From Chengkuizengella sediminis (GTDB taxonomy: Bacteria; Bacillota; Bacilli; Paenibacillales; KCTC-33759): 64,000 bases of DNA. Shown here piece by piece: positions 8,432-17,238 of this stretch. The stretch is from positions 62,001 to 126,000 of the forward strand of contig NZ_SIJC01000008.1 of NCBI RefSeq assembly GCF_010078385.1. Reading direction: 5' to 3'. The notes beneath the pieces are model-generated. The model saw nothing but the letters and a program-made list of their open reading frames with translations, had not been told where the DNA came from and did no database searches. The position numbers and the translations under genes are program-made. Every line of letters begins with the position of its first letter. Position 1 is the first letter of the stretch.

Positions 8432-9454
8432 ATGACGATGAGCAATCTATTAGAGGTGAAAGGTTTAAGCTTTTCATTTGATACATTTCAAGGAGAAGTA
8501 GAAGCTATTCGTGGGATCAACTTTGAACTTAAAAAGGGGGAGGTAGTTGCTCTTGTAGGAGAATCAGGCTCTGGTAAGAGTGTTACATCACAGGCAATCA
8601 TTGGCTTGAACCCAATGCCCCCTGGACGTTATAAATCTGGTTCTATCTTATTTGAAGGGTTAGATATAACAACTCAACCTGAAAAAAATATGCAAAAAAT
8701 TCGCGGTGCAGAAATCTCCATGATATTTCAAGATCCTATGACATCTTTAAATCCAACGATGAAAATAGGAAGACAAATTGTAGAGGGGTTAATAAAACAT
8801 CAAGGATTAACAAAACCAGAAGCTAAACGAAGAGCAATAGAAATGTTAGGATTAGTTGGATTACCAAACCCTGATAAGCTTATATTTAGTTATCCGCATC
8901 AATTTAGTGGTGGGATGAGGCAAAGAGTGATGATTGCCATTGCATTAGCATGTAATCCTAAATTGTTAATAGCAGATGAACCAACTACTGCTCTGGATGT
9001 TACTATCCAAGCTCAGATTATTGAATTGATGAAAGATTTACAAAAAAAATTACATACTTCAATTATGTTAATTACACATGATTTAGGGGTCGTAGCAAAT
9101 ATAGCTCAACGTGTAATCATCATGTATGCTGGTAAAATCGTTGAACAAGGTACATTAAACGAAATTTTTTATGAATCACGGCATCCATATACCTGGGGTT
9201 TGTTAGAATCAGTACCACGTCTTGACTCAAAAGAAAGTGGAAGGTTGGCATCTATTCCTGGAACACCTCCACAATTGATACACCCTCCAAAAGGTTGTCC
9301 TTTTGCAGAACGATGTGAATTCGCTATGAAGGCTTGTATAGAGGAATATCCAGATGAAACGGCTTTGTCTTCTACTCATAAAGTAAACTGTTGGTTAGAA
9401 GATCCTTCAGCTCCAACAGTAAAGAGACCGGTACACTTAGGGGGAAGAGTATAA
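8432..9454 (+). CDS. Peptide ABC transporter ATP-binding protein (DppD/OppD family)
   Basis: This 340-residue ATPase powers the peptide importer. Walker A is GESGSGKS, the signature FSGGMRQRV, Walker [13 protein letters not shown] and the switch His is in ITHDLG. The C-terminal oligopeptide/dipeptide extension contains the Cys-rich stretch [15 protein letters not shown] seen in this subfamily. ATG 8432 follows AAGGAGG. Its TAA overlaps the ATG of the partner ATPase gene by one base. Confidence 0.95.
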   Translation: MTMSNLLEVKGLSFSFDTFQGEVEAIRGINFELKKGEVVALVGESGSGKSVTSQAIIGLNPMPPGRYKSGSILFEGLDITTQPEKNMQKIRGAEISMIFQDPMTSLNPTMKIGRQIVEGLIKHQGLTKPEAKRRAIEMLGLVGLPNPDKLIFSYPHQFSGGMRQRVMIAIALACNPKLLIADEPTTALDVTIQAQIIELMKDLQKKLHTSIMLITHDLGVVANIAQRVIIMYAGKIVEQGTLNEIFYESRHPYTWGLLESVPRLDSKESGRLASIPGTPPQLIHPPKGCPFAERCEFAMKACIEEYPDETALSSTHKVNCWLEDPSAPTVKRPVHLGGRV

Positions 9455-10422
9455 TGGGTGAAACAACAAATACACTATTGGACGTTAAAAATTTATCTAA
9501 AGAGTTTAGTGTTGGTGGAGGACGTAAATTGAAAGCTGTAAATGATGTATCGTTTTCAATTTTGGAAGGTGAAACCTTTGGTTTAGTAGGTGAATCTGGA
9601 TGTGGGAAATCTACCACAGGACGTACTATACTACAATTATATAATGCAAGTAGTGGTGAAATTCATTTTAAAGGCGAAGATATTGTGAAAATGAATAAAA
9701 AACAGAAGTATGGATTACATCGGGATATGCAAATGATCTTTCAGGATCCGTACGCTTCGCTTAATCCAAGATTAACTGTTACTGAAATTATTTCTGAGGG
9801 TATGGATGCTCTTGGAATGTACAAAGGAGATAAGGCTGGTAAATACGATAAGGTACTTGAATTATTAAATAAAGTTGGTTTAAAGAAAAATCATGCGAAT
9901 CGTTATCCACATGAGTTTTCTGGTGGACAGCGTCAACGAATAGGAATTGCTAGAGCCCTAGCAGTAAAACCGAAATTTATTATTGCAGATGAACCGATTT
10001 CAGCACTTGATGTATCTATTCAAGCTCAGGTGGTTAATTTATTTCAGGATTTACAGGAAGAAGAAAACCTTACTTATTTATTTATAGCCCATGATTTATC
10101 TATGGTAAAACATATTTCAGATCGAATCGGTGTGATGTACTTAGGAAAACTTGTTGAAGTATCAGAGAGTGTGGAGTTATATGAAAAACCTCTTCACCCA
10201 TACACTCAAGCTCTTTTATCAGCAATTCCAATTCCTGATCCAAAAGTGGAAATGGCAAGAGAACGTATTGTTTTACAAGGAGATGTTCCAAGTCCAATGA
10301 ATCCACCTAGTGGCTGCCATTTTCGAACTAGATGCCCTCATGCAACAAAAGAATGCGAAGAAATAGTTCCTGCTTTAAAAGAAGTGGAAAGTGGCCATTT
10401 TGTAGCATGTCATTTGTATTAA
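9454..10422 (+). CDS. Peptide ABC transporter ATP-binding protein (DppF/OppF family)
   Basis: This is the second ATPase of the importer, 322 residues, forming a heterodimer with the preceding product. It shows Walker A GESGCGKST, signature FSGGQRQRIGIARAL, Walker B FIIADEPISALD, IAHDLSMVKH, and a C-terminal Cys-rich extension (GCHFRTRCPHATKEC). The start ATG 9454 lies inside a TAATG overlap behind AGGGGGAAG. The frame is open further upstream, but that part lies within the previous gene. It is the last recognisable component of the transporter operon. Confidence 0.95.
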   Translation: MGETTNTLLDVKNLSKEFSVGGGRKLKAVNDVSFSILEGETFGLVGESGCGKSTTGRTILQLYNASSGEIHFKGEDIVKMNKKQKYGLHRDMQMIFQDPYASLNPRLTVTEIISEGMDALGMYKGDKAGKYDKVLELLNKVGLKKNHANRYPHEFSGGQRQRIGIARALAVKPKFIIADEPISALDVSIQAQVVNLFQDLQEEENLTYLFIAHDLSMVKHISDRIGVMYLGKLVEVSESVELYEKPLHPYTQALLSAIPIPDPKVEMARERIVLQGDVPSPMNPPSGCHFRTRCPHATKECEEIVPALKEVESGHFVACHLY

Positions 10423-10500
10423 TAAAAAAAATGAGATGAATCACTTATTTATTAAATAGAAGTATTTATTCATTATGAACTTTTTTTTGGAGGTGTGTTT

Positions 10501-10899
10501 TTGAACTTGCCAATAAAATTAAGAATCCTCACACCTGTATCAGCAATGATTTTTTGTGTCTTTTACAGTTTGTTTTTTTATGACATTAGCATATACCTAA
10601 CACTTATTAATGTTTCATTTGTGATTGGCATTTTGCTTTTATCTATGAGTGCAATGATTTATATTTCCAATGGATGGTTTCAACCTTTATATCATTTCAT
10701 GATTAGAAGGAAAAAACCATCTAAGGAACAATTAAATGAAAGTTTGGTGGATTATCAAATTGCCTCTGATGTTATTAAAGAAAAAGAAAAATTGAGACTA
10801 AAAAAACAGAATTTAAGAAAAGAATCTATACTGCTCCCACTCATCACAGCAATTACATTAATGATTACGTCATTCGTTGTTTTGTTTATACATTCTTAA
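10501..10899 (+). CDS. Small membrane protein, DUF3899-like
   Basis: The protein has about 132 residues with two hydrophobic segments near the N terminus (about 10-30 and 34-55), a basic/acidic middle part rich in Lys and Glu, and a C-terminal segment (about 112-131). The layout resembles DUF3899 proteins of Bacillus relatives, but the match is weak by eye. TTG 10501 is chosen because GGAGGTG lies just upstream; GTG 10495 is too close to it. It may be co-transcribed with the peptide transporter genes that end 78 bases earlier. Function unknown. Confidence 0.65.
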   Translation: MNLPIKLRILTPVSAMIFCVFYSLFFYDISIYLTLINVSFVIGILLLSMSAMIYISNGWFQPLYHFMIRRKKPSKEQLNESLVDYQIASDVIKEKEKLRLKKQNLRKESILLPLITAITLMITSFVVLFIHS

Positions 10900-11198
10900 T
10901 TAAAGAATTTAACTATGAAAGTATTCAATTCTATTATGCAATAATAGAAAATTATAAAATTGTTCTATGTATCTTAAATTTCAACTACAATTCCTTAAAA
11001 AATCACCCTTATTTAATTAAGCTCATAACAAATTTCATCACATTAGTCTTGTTGCTAACTTTTATGAACGTTTTCAAATCTGTATCATGACATAATGGAT
11101 TATTGAAATGTACTCTTACTATATTTAGTCAAGGAGGTGAAACTAGTTTTATATAATGTGAAATATAAAAACAATATTTAAGGAGGATATATCAAAAA
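10900..11198 (+). other. Gene-free stretch before the metalloprotease gene
   Basis: This 299-base A+T-rich gap contains a small hairpin (TTCTATTAT / ATAATAGAA, 10929-10949) that may end the upstream transcript. Two AGGAGG-like sequences occur near the end, of which the one at about 11180 serves the protease gene. TGAACGTTTTCA (about 11064) looks like a shortened cre site but lacks two bases of the consensus. No ORF or RNA gene is convincing here. Confidence 0.4.
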
Positions 11199-13523
11199 AT
11201 GAAAAAATTCTTATCCGCTGCAATGGCTCTCGCTTTAGGTGTTAGTATACTAAGTCCTGCATTAGCTAAGGACGATGGTAATAAATCCATAGAGTCTTTT
11301 AAAGAAACAACTTATTCTCATAACTCTCATTTATCAGCCAGTAATGAAGATAGAGTCATTGAAATGTTGAAAGATAGTGGTTATATAGCAGATAATGCTT
11401 CACCAGAAGAAAGTCAATTGCGATTAAAACAATATATTCAAGAATTTGAGGATACATTTACTAAACAAAAAGGTGAACTGTATTCAAATGAAGTTCAGAG
11501 ACAAGCTTACTTAATGGAACAATATAATAACTCTCCTATAGTTAATGGAGCGGGTAACAAATTAGGATTAGCTGAAGAGGTAGAGTCAGTTGATATCGAA
11601 GACTGGGATGGTTCAACTCAAATTGATAATGTTCTAGTATTACTAATTGAATATCCTGATTATCCAGCAACATCTATTCAACCGGAAGATACGGATCATT
11701 ATTATGATGAGTATTCAAAAGAGCATTATGAGAACTTGGTTTTTGGTGAAAACGGTTATATAGGACCTAATGGAGAAACATTTATTTCTGTAAAGCAATT
11801 TTATGAACAACAGTCTGGCGGAAGTTATTCTATTGATGGAGAAATAGCTGGGTGGTATATGGCGCAAAACCCAGCAGCTTACTATGGAGGGAACATTGAT
11901 GGAGTAAGGGACAAAAATAGAAAAGAACTTATACTTGAAGCGCTAGATGCAGTAGGACAGGATGAAGATGTTGATTTATCTAAGTTTGATATCGAAGATC
12001 GATATGACCTAGATGGAGATGGGAATTATCGAGAATCGGATGGGATTATAGATCATCTAATGATTGTACATTCTAGCGTTGGAGAAGATGATGGCGGCGG
12101 TGGACTAGGCAGTGATGCTATATGGTCTTATCGCTGGAATTTAGAAGAAATTTACGATATACCTGGAACGGATTTCTCTGCATATGACTATACCATGCAA
12201 CCTGCAAGTGGAGCTCCTGGGGTATTTGCACATGAATATGGCCATGATTTAGGATTACCAGATGAGTACGATACGTCAAATTCAGGTTTAGGTGAACCAA
12301 TTTCTCATTGGTCTATTATGGCTAGAGGAAGTTGGTCTGGTACGCTACCTGGTACAGAACCATCAGGGTTTAGTCCTTTTGCTAAAGAATTTATTCAAGC
12401 AACAATAGGTGGGAATTGGTTAACAGGAACAACGATTGACTTAGACGATATTGATAGTGAAGGTATTGAAGTTTTAATAGATCAAGCTAGTTCTAAAGGA
12501 ACAAATCATGATGTAGTCAAAATCCAATTACCTGAAAAAGTGATTGAAATTAATGAGCCATTCAGTGGAAGTTATGCTTACCATAGTGGGAAAGGTGATT
12601 ATTTAAATCATTCTCTAATCACTTCTGTGGATTTATCGGATGCGATTGAAGCTTCTTTAACATTTAAAACTTGGTATGAAATCGAGCAAGATTTTGATTT
12701 CGCTTCTATTCAAGTAAAAGAAGAAAACTCTAATGTTTGGGTTACAATACCAGGAAATATTACAACAGAAGAAGGTTATGAAGACCGAAATCCTGGACAT
12801 GGAATTACTGGACATAGTAATGGCTGGATTGATGGGATTTTTGACTTATCTGATTTTGCTGGGCAAAGTATTGAATTAAAATTTAATTACTTAACGGATA
12901 CAAACACAATTGAACTTGGATTGTGGGTAGATGAAATAGAAATCAGTGTAGATGGTGAGGTAGTCATTTTTGACGATGCCGAATCTGAATCAGCATTCTC
13001 CTTTGATGGATTTAAATTAAATGAAGGGAAATTTATAGGTGATCACTATTATTTACTTGAATGGAGAAATCACCAGGGAGTAGATGAAGGTTTAGCACAT
13101 ATTAAGTTTGGAAAAAGCATTATGCAATATGACCCAGGACTAGTTGTATGGTACGTGGATCATACTGCAGATAATAATGCTGTAGGTAGCCATCCTGGCG
13201 AAGGGTTTTTAGGTGTTGTTGATGCAGACCAACATACTATCACGTGGAGTGATCGATATCTTGCTTCAACTCGTTATCAAGTCCATGATGCTGCGTTTAG
13301 TTTAAATAAAACAGAAAAGTTATATGTTGATTATAACTACTTATATGGTGCGGATATTACAGATAACTTTACTCAACAAACACCATTATTTGATGATAGC
13401 CAATCCTATTTGAATTCTGGCCAACCTGATGCAGGACGTAACATCCCTAATTACGGCCTTAGGATTCGTGTTATAGGAGAAAGTGATGATCAATCTGTAG
13501 GGAAAATACTGATTTTCCGATAA
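11199..13523 (+). CDS. Secreted M6 metalloprotease, immune inhibitor A family
   Basis: This 774-residue extracellular zinc protease resembles immune inhibitor A (InhA). A signal peptide (about 1-23, ending in ALA) is followed by a propeptide-like region and then the catalytic domain. Its zinc motif HEYGHDLGLPDEYD has His345, Glu346 and His349. Asp/Gly-rich calcium-type stretches (YDLDGDGNYRESDGI) and a C-terminal beta-rich, VEG-like part follow. AAGGAGG precedes the ATG. InhA enzymes degrade host or matrix proteins and antimicrobial peptides. Next to a peptide importer and hydroxyproline genes, a nutritional role in digesting collagen-like protein is plausible but inferred. Confidence 0.93.
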   Translation: MKKFLSAAMALALGVSILSPALAKDDGNKSIESFKETTYSHNSHLSASNEDRVIEMLKDSGYIADNASPEESQLRLKQYIQEFEDTFTKQKGELYSNEVQRQAYLMEQYNNSPIVNGAGNKLGLAEEVESVDIEDWDGSTQIDNVLVLLIEYPDYPATSIQPEDTDHYYDEYSKEHYENLVFGENGYIGPNGETFISVKQFYEQQSGGSYSIDGEIAGWYMAQNPAAYYGGNIDGVRDKNRKELILEALDAVGQDEDVDLSKFDIEDRYDLDGDGNYRESDGIIDHLMIVHSSVGEDDGGGGLGSDAIWSYRWNLEEIYDIPGTDFSAYDYTMQPASGAPGVFAHEYGHDLGLPDEYDTSNSGLGEPISHWSIMARGSWSGTLPGTEPSGFSPFAKEFIQATIGGNWLTGTTIDLDDIDSEGIEVLIDQASSKGTNHDVVKIQLPEKVIEINEPFSGSYAYHSGKGDYLNHSLITSVDLSDAIEASLTFKTWYEIEQDFDFASIQVKEENSNVWVTIPGNITTEEGYEDRNPGHGITGHSNGWIDGIFDLSDFAGQSIELKFNYLTDTNTIELGLWVDEIEISVDGEVVIFDDAESESAFSFDGFKLNEGKFIGDHYYLLEWRNHQGVDEGLAHIKFGKSIMQYDPGLVVWYVDHTADNNAVGSHPGEGFLGVVDADQHTITWSDRYLASTRYQVHDAAFSLNKTEKLYVDYNYLYGADITDNFTQQTPLFDDSQSYLNSGQPDAGRNIPNYGLRIRVIGESDDQSVGKILIFR

Positions 13524-13565
13524 ACTATTGATTCTATATAAAAATTCATATTAAATGAATCAACT

Positions 13566-13598
13566 ACGAAGAACCCTACCTTAAATCGGGTTCTTCGT
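13566..13598 (+). terminator. Hairpin between convergent genes
   Basis: ACGAAGAACCC (13566-13576) pairs with GGGTTCTTCGT (13588-13598), perfect over 11 bp. The T-run is short, but its position between two converging genes suggests a terminator for the protease gene. Confidence 0.65.
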
Positions 13599-13668
13599 AT
13601 TAGGACATCTTCTTCTAATCTTTTAAATCGAACTTAGAAAAAGTATATCTTCAAATTGTTGATGTTTA

Positions 13669-14874
13669 TCAATTTCCTCCTTTTGGAAGAAAAATAAGTA
13701 ATACGCCTACTAATGGGAAAAAACTTAACCAGTACATGACTTGATCTAAACCAATATTTTCAATAGTTAACCCGAGTACTCCTGAACCGATCGCACCTAA
13801 TCCAAAAGCTAATCCTAGTATAATACCAGTGACAGTTCCAATTTTATTAGGAATCAATTCTTGAGCATAAATTACCATAACAGTGAAGCTAGAAAGCATG
13901 ATAAACCCTATCATGAAACAAAGTAACATAGCCCAAAAGGGATTAGCGAATGGCAGAGCTAATGAAAAGGGGACTGTACCAAACATAGATAATAACATGA
14001 TATTCTTTCTACCCCAACGATCCGATAACGTTCCCCCTAAAAAAGTACCTAACACACCACCAAATAAAAAGAGAAAAACATACACTTGAGCATCACTAAA
14101 AGTGAGATGATATTTTTCCATAATATAAAACTGATAGAAACTTGTGATCCCTGAATAATACCATGTTCTTGCTGTAATAAAAATAACTAAAATGGAGAAG
14201 ACATATATTATTTTTTTATTATCTATATGGGATGTCTGATGATCAACTTGTTTTTTCTTTAAAACTTGAAGACTATAAGTTTTTTTATACCAAGCTGATA
14301 CTTTCAGAAGAGAGAGTATCGCAATCATTACCGCAACACTAAACCAAAGAGTTCCTGATTTACCTAAAGGCGCAAATACTAATGCAGCCATAATAGGAGC
14401 AAATGCTTGTCCGAAATTACCACCAACTTGAAATATAGATTGTGATAAACCTCTTTTGTTCCCTGCAGCATAATACACGACTCTTGAGCCTTCAGGATGG
14501 TATACAGCAGATCCTATGCCGATAAACATAATTCCAATAAGAAGTAAATAATAGTCATCTACGATGCCAATAAATAAGACACCTATCAATGTAAATAACA
14601 TTCCTAATGGTAGTGAATAAGGACTAAATCGTGTATCTCCCCACCAGCCCATGAAAGGTTGTATGATCGCAGTGGTAATACTTAAAGTAAAACCCATTAT
14701 TCCAATTTGGAAATAGGAAAGATTCAAACCCTCTCTTAAAATTGGATATAAAGCAGGAACAATAGCTTGAACTAAATCATTAAGAAAATGAGTAAAACCC
14801 ATCAAATATACAATGATATAAATAGTTTGGTTTTGCGGTTCTCCAGTTTGTTTACCTATTTGTACCCTGCTCAT
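13669..14874 (-). CDS. MFS transporter, fosmidomycin-resistance (Fsr)-like
   Basis: The 401-residue protein has about twelve predicted membrane segments, a GTLSDRWGRKN loop between the halves and the VYHPEGSRVV motif near segment 4-5, as in Fsr-type major facilitator proteins. ATG 14874 is preferred, with AAGGAG about ten bases upstream; the frame extends 13 codons further without a good ribosome site. Fsr homologues export drugs in some bacteria, but here the gene lies between the peptide-use and hydroxyproline genes. It could instead move hydroxyproline or a breakdown product. Substrate unknown. Confidence 0.85.
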   Translation of the reverse strand: MSRVQIGKQTGEPQNQTIYIIVYLMGFTHFLNDLVQAIVPALYPILREGLNLSYFQIGIMGFTLSITTAIIQPFMGWWGDTRFSPYSLPLGMLFTLIGVLFIGIVDDYYLLLIGIMFIGIGSAVYHPEGSRVVYYAAGNKRGLSQSIFQVGGNFGQAFAPIMAALVFAPLGKSGTLWFSVAVMIAILSLLKVSAWYKKTYSLQVLKKKQVDHQTSHIDNKKIIYVFSILVIFITARTWYYSGITSFYQFYIMEKYHLTFSDAQVYVFLFLFGGVLGTFLGGTLSDRWGRKNIMLLSMFGTVPFSLALPFANPFWAMLLCFMIGFIMLSSFTVMVIYAQELIPNKIGTVTGIILGLAFGLGAIGSGVLGLTIENIGLDQVMYWLSFFPLVGVLLIFLPKGGN

Positions 14875-15088
14875 TTCTATCTCACTCCTTATGTAACTAC
14901 TCCTAATGGACATTAGTATATTTGTAACATATCTTCTAATGAAATAAAAGATATTATTATTGGTGATTGTAGCCTTTGTTTAAATATTTGCACATTATTT
15001 TATATGAAGAGTTATAATATTATTTAAGAGGTTATCCTGAGTTAGGGGATTAATATAGAAGAGAAAATAATAATGAATACTATTAAAT

Positions 15089-15125
15089 TAAGTCACCGTT
15101 TTCATGTAAACGATGACTTTTCTTT
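15089..15125 (+). terminator. Orphan terminator-like hairpin
   Basis: AAGTCACCGTTT and AAACGATGACTT arms (about 15090-15119) with a six-base loop are followed by TTTTCTTT. No annotated gene on this strand ends before it, so it may close a small transcript from the 14.9-15.1 kb interval. Confidence 0.55.
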
Positions 15126-15223
15126 GTATAGATATATTTAATGATTATTAATATGTCTATAATTTTTTTTATTATCGGTCATATTGTGTATAACATCTCA
15201 TGTAATAAATATTCATTTTCTTC

Positions 15224-15273
15224 TTGACTCGAATTAAAGAGTATTGTATGATTATCACGAATGGTTAGACCAT
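15224..15273 (+). promoter_or_regulatory. Promoter with FadR/GntR-type operator before the regulator gene
   Basis: TTGACT (15224-15229), a 17-bp spacer and TATGAT (15247-15252) are followed by ATGGTTAGACCAT (15261-15273), right after the expected transcription start. Both boxes, spacer length and operator are the same as at 4237-4289, and the context TCTTGACTC is shared. The site predicts autorepression of the GntR gene. Confidence 0.8.
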
Positions 15274-15315
15274 TAGACTTTTATTAAAAATATATCAATA
15301 TATAAGGAGTACATT

Positions 15316-16053
15316 ATGAAAGATAGAGCGAATTTAGGAGGGATCTTTAATAAGGTTAAACCTGTTAGAGGATTCGAAGACATTGCAATGCAAATTCAAG
15401 AAGCGATTTATAGCGGTCAGCTAAAAAGTGGTGACCGTTTACCAAGTGAACGTGATTTGGCTGAGATGTTTCAAGTGAGTCGGTCAACTGTACGTGAGGC
15501 GATTCGTGTTTTAGAAGCTGAAAAAATTGTAGAAGTTCGTAGAGGAGTTAAAGGTGGGATTATCATAGTTGAACCCAAACCTGAGCAAGTAGGACGCTCT
15601 ATTGAAGCTTTAATACGATTTAGAGGTGCAACGGCTGAGGAGTTGGGTGAGTTCAGAACAGATTTTGAAAGTCAAACTGCATATTTAGCAGCTAAAAGAG
15701 CTACACAAGAGCAATTGGATCGTTTGCAGGAAATTACGAACTTATTTCGTGATGAATCCAGTACTTTTGAAACACCGTGGTCTAGATTGGTAGAATATGA
15801 TCTTATGTTTCATGAAGAGGTTGCAAACGCTTCCCATAACAAAATTCGTGTCGCGATTATGATGGCCACTCATGGAATACTTCAGAAGTCATCATTGAGT
15901 ATAGAGAAAGTAGATACGACTGAATGGAGAAAGCAACAAGCGATAGATTTACAGAATATAACGGATGCTATTACGGAGCGTGATCAGGAAAAAGCAAGAA
16001 AAGCGATGGAAGATCATGTGGGTAGAAATGTAGATAAATATACGGATCAATGA
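15316..16053 (+). CDS. FadR-subfamily GntR transcriptional regulator
   Basis: The 245-residue repressor has an N-terminal winged helix (residues about 17-85: SGDRLPSERDLAEMFQVSRSTVREAIRVLEAEKIVEVRRG) and an all-helical FCD domain. The FCD metal-ligand pattern (an Asp and His in EYDLMFHEEV and a later DHV) suggests binding of a small carboxylate effector. It lies 278 bp before the DapA-like gene of the hydroxyproline pathway. A TGGT-N3-ACCA operator overlaps its own start of transcription, and the same site precedes the peptide transporter. A pathway intermediate such as hydroxyproline or pyrroline-hydroxycarboxylate is the likely effector, by inference. Confidence 0.92.
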   Translation: MKDRANLGGIFNKVKPVRGFEDIAMQIQEAIYSGQLKSGDRLPSERDLAEMFQVSRSTVREAIRVLEAEKIVEVRRGVKGGIIIVEPKPEQVGRSIEALIRFRGATAEELGEFRTDFESQTAYLAAKRATQEQLDRLQEITNLFRDESSTFETPWSRLVEYDLMFHEEVANASHNKIRVAIMMATHGILQKSSLSIEKVDTTEWRKQQAIDLQNITDAITERDQEKARKAMEDHVGRNVDKYTDQ

Positions 16054-16136
16054 TTTATATATGCATAATTGATAACAACGAAGATTATAATTTTTTAAGA
16101 TCAGGGAATTAAGTTTTATGGATTAAACATCTGATC

Positions 16137-16196
16137 GTTTGAACAAAATCAGCATTTTACAATTCTAATTCATTTAATGGTTGGTTTTGTTCAAAC
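16137..16196. repeat. Long-loop inverted repeat between regulator and catabolic genes
   Basis: GTTTGAACAAAATC (16137-16150) pairs with GGTTTTGTTCAAAC (16183-16196) with a single G-U pair, loop 32 nt. It may end the regulator transcript or mark a binding site. There is no obvious T-run directly after it. Confidence 0.45.
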
Positions 16197-16253
16197 TTAG
16201 ATCTTGTTCTAAGTATTTTTACAAAAGTTCCGTAAAAGTAATTCTATATATAT

Positions 16254-16283
16254 TTGACGGTCCTTTGTTTACTTGGATATTGA
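16254..16283 (+). promoter_or_regulatory. Possible promoter of the hydroxyproline operon
   Basis: TTGACG (16254-16259), an 18-bp spacer and TATTGA form a modest sigma-A-like promoter about 50 bp before the ATG at 16332. No TGGT-N3-ACCA operator is visible close to it, unlike the two other promoters of the putative regulon. Confidence 0.4.
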
Positions 16284-16331
16284 AAATCTAGGTTAAAAAA
16301 TTATAACTTAATACAGTAAGGAGAGGTTTAA

Positions 16332-17219
16332 ATGAAACAGTTTGAAGGAGTATTTGTAGCTATAGTTACACCATTTACCGAAAATTATGAAGTGGATTAT
16401 CAAGGATTGAAAGATCACTGTGACTGGTTAATTCGTGAAGGAGTACACGGTTTAATTCCAGCTGGGTCTGTTGGGGAATATGCGGCTCTTACAAAAGAAG
16501 AAAGAGCCAAAGTTGTTGAAACCGTGATTGAAACTGCAGACGGAAGAGTACCAGTAGTAGTAGGAACAGGCGCACCATCAACTGACCAAGTTGTTAGTTG
16601 GGTTCAGCATGCAAAAGATGCAGGAGCAGCAGGTGTAATGGCGCTTCCTCCGATTAACTATAATCCAAGTGAAGCAGAAATTTTTGCTCATTATGAAGCA
16701 ATTTCAAACGTGGGTCTTCCAATCATTGCATATAATAATCCACATGATTATAAAACCGATTTAACCCCGGAATTATTAAGTAAATTATCTAAGATTGAAA
16801 ACGTAGTTGCTGTTAAAGAGTTTTCTGGAGATATTCGTAGGGTTCAAGATATTTATGCAAGTGCTGATTTAGAGATTTTAATTGGTGTTGATGATTTAGG
16901 TTTTGAAGGTCCATTAATGGGAACAACAGGGTGGATCGCTGGATTTGCGAATGCATTACCTAAAGAAAGTGTAAAAGTATTTGAATTAGGTAGACAAGGG
17001 AAAACAGAAGAAGCACTTCCATTATATCGAAAGCTGTTACCTTTATTCCATTATGATGCTAGACCTGATTTAGTGCAAGCTATCAAATATACGCTAGAAT
17101 TAGCAGGAAGACCTGCTGGACCAACTCGTCCACCACGTTTACCATTAAGTTCATCAGATTTGAAACTAATTAAGGAAGCATATGAACTAGCTATTAGCAA
17201 AGATGAAGTTAAAATTTAA
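16332..17219 (+). CDS. DapA-family lyase, probable pyrroline-4-hydroxy-2-carboxylate deaminase
   Basis: The 295-residue (beta/alpha)8 aldolase-family protein shows PAGSVGEYAALTKEER, IIAYNNP (Schiff-base assisting Tyr) and VVAVKEFSG with Schiff-base Lys162. Sequence alone says dihydrodipicolinate synthase/N-acetylneuraminate lyase superfamily. The neighbouring semialdehyde dehydrogenase, FAD dehydrogenase and racemase-family genes point to the deaminase that turns cis-4-hydroxy pyrroline-2-carboxylate into 2-oxoglutarate semialdehyde plus ammonia. GAGAGG precedes ATG 16332. A true DapA would normally sit with lysine genes, so that reading is less likely. Confidence 0.85.
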   Translation: MKQFEGVFVAIVTPFTENYEVDYQGLKDHCDWLIREGVHGLIPAGSVGEYAALTKEERAKVVETVIETADGRVPVVVGTGAPSTDQVVSWVQHAKDAGAAGVMALPPINYNPSEAEIFAHYEAISNVGLPIIAYNNPHDYKTDLTPELLSKLSKIENVVAVKEFSGDIRRVQDIYASADLEILIGVDDLGFEGPLMGTTGWIAGFANALPKESVKVFELGRQGKTEEALPLYRKLLPLFHYDARPDLVQAIKYTLELAGRPAGPTRPPRLPLSSSDLKLIKEAYELAISKDEVKI

Positions 17220-17238
17220 TAGAAAGGAGAATCAGACT

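Noticed and set aside
11063-11076. CcpA cre site before the metalloprotease gene
   Set aside because: TGAACGTTTTCA is two bases shorter than the cre consensus, so the spacing is wrong.
16170-16190. AATGGTT half-site before the hydroxyproline operon as a third GntR operator
   Set aside because: The matching ACCAT half is absent, so the TGGT-N3-ACCA symmetry is not met.
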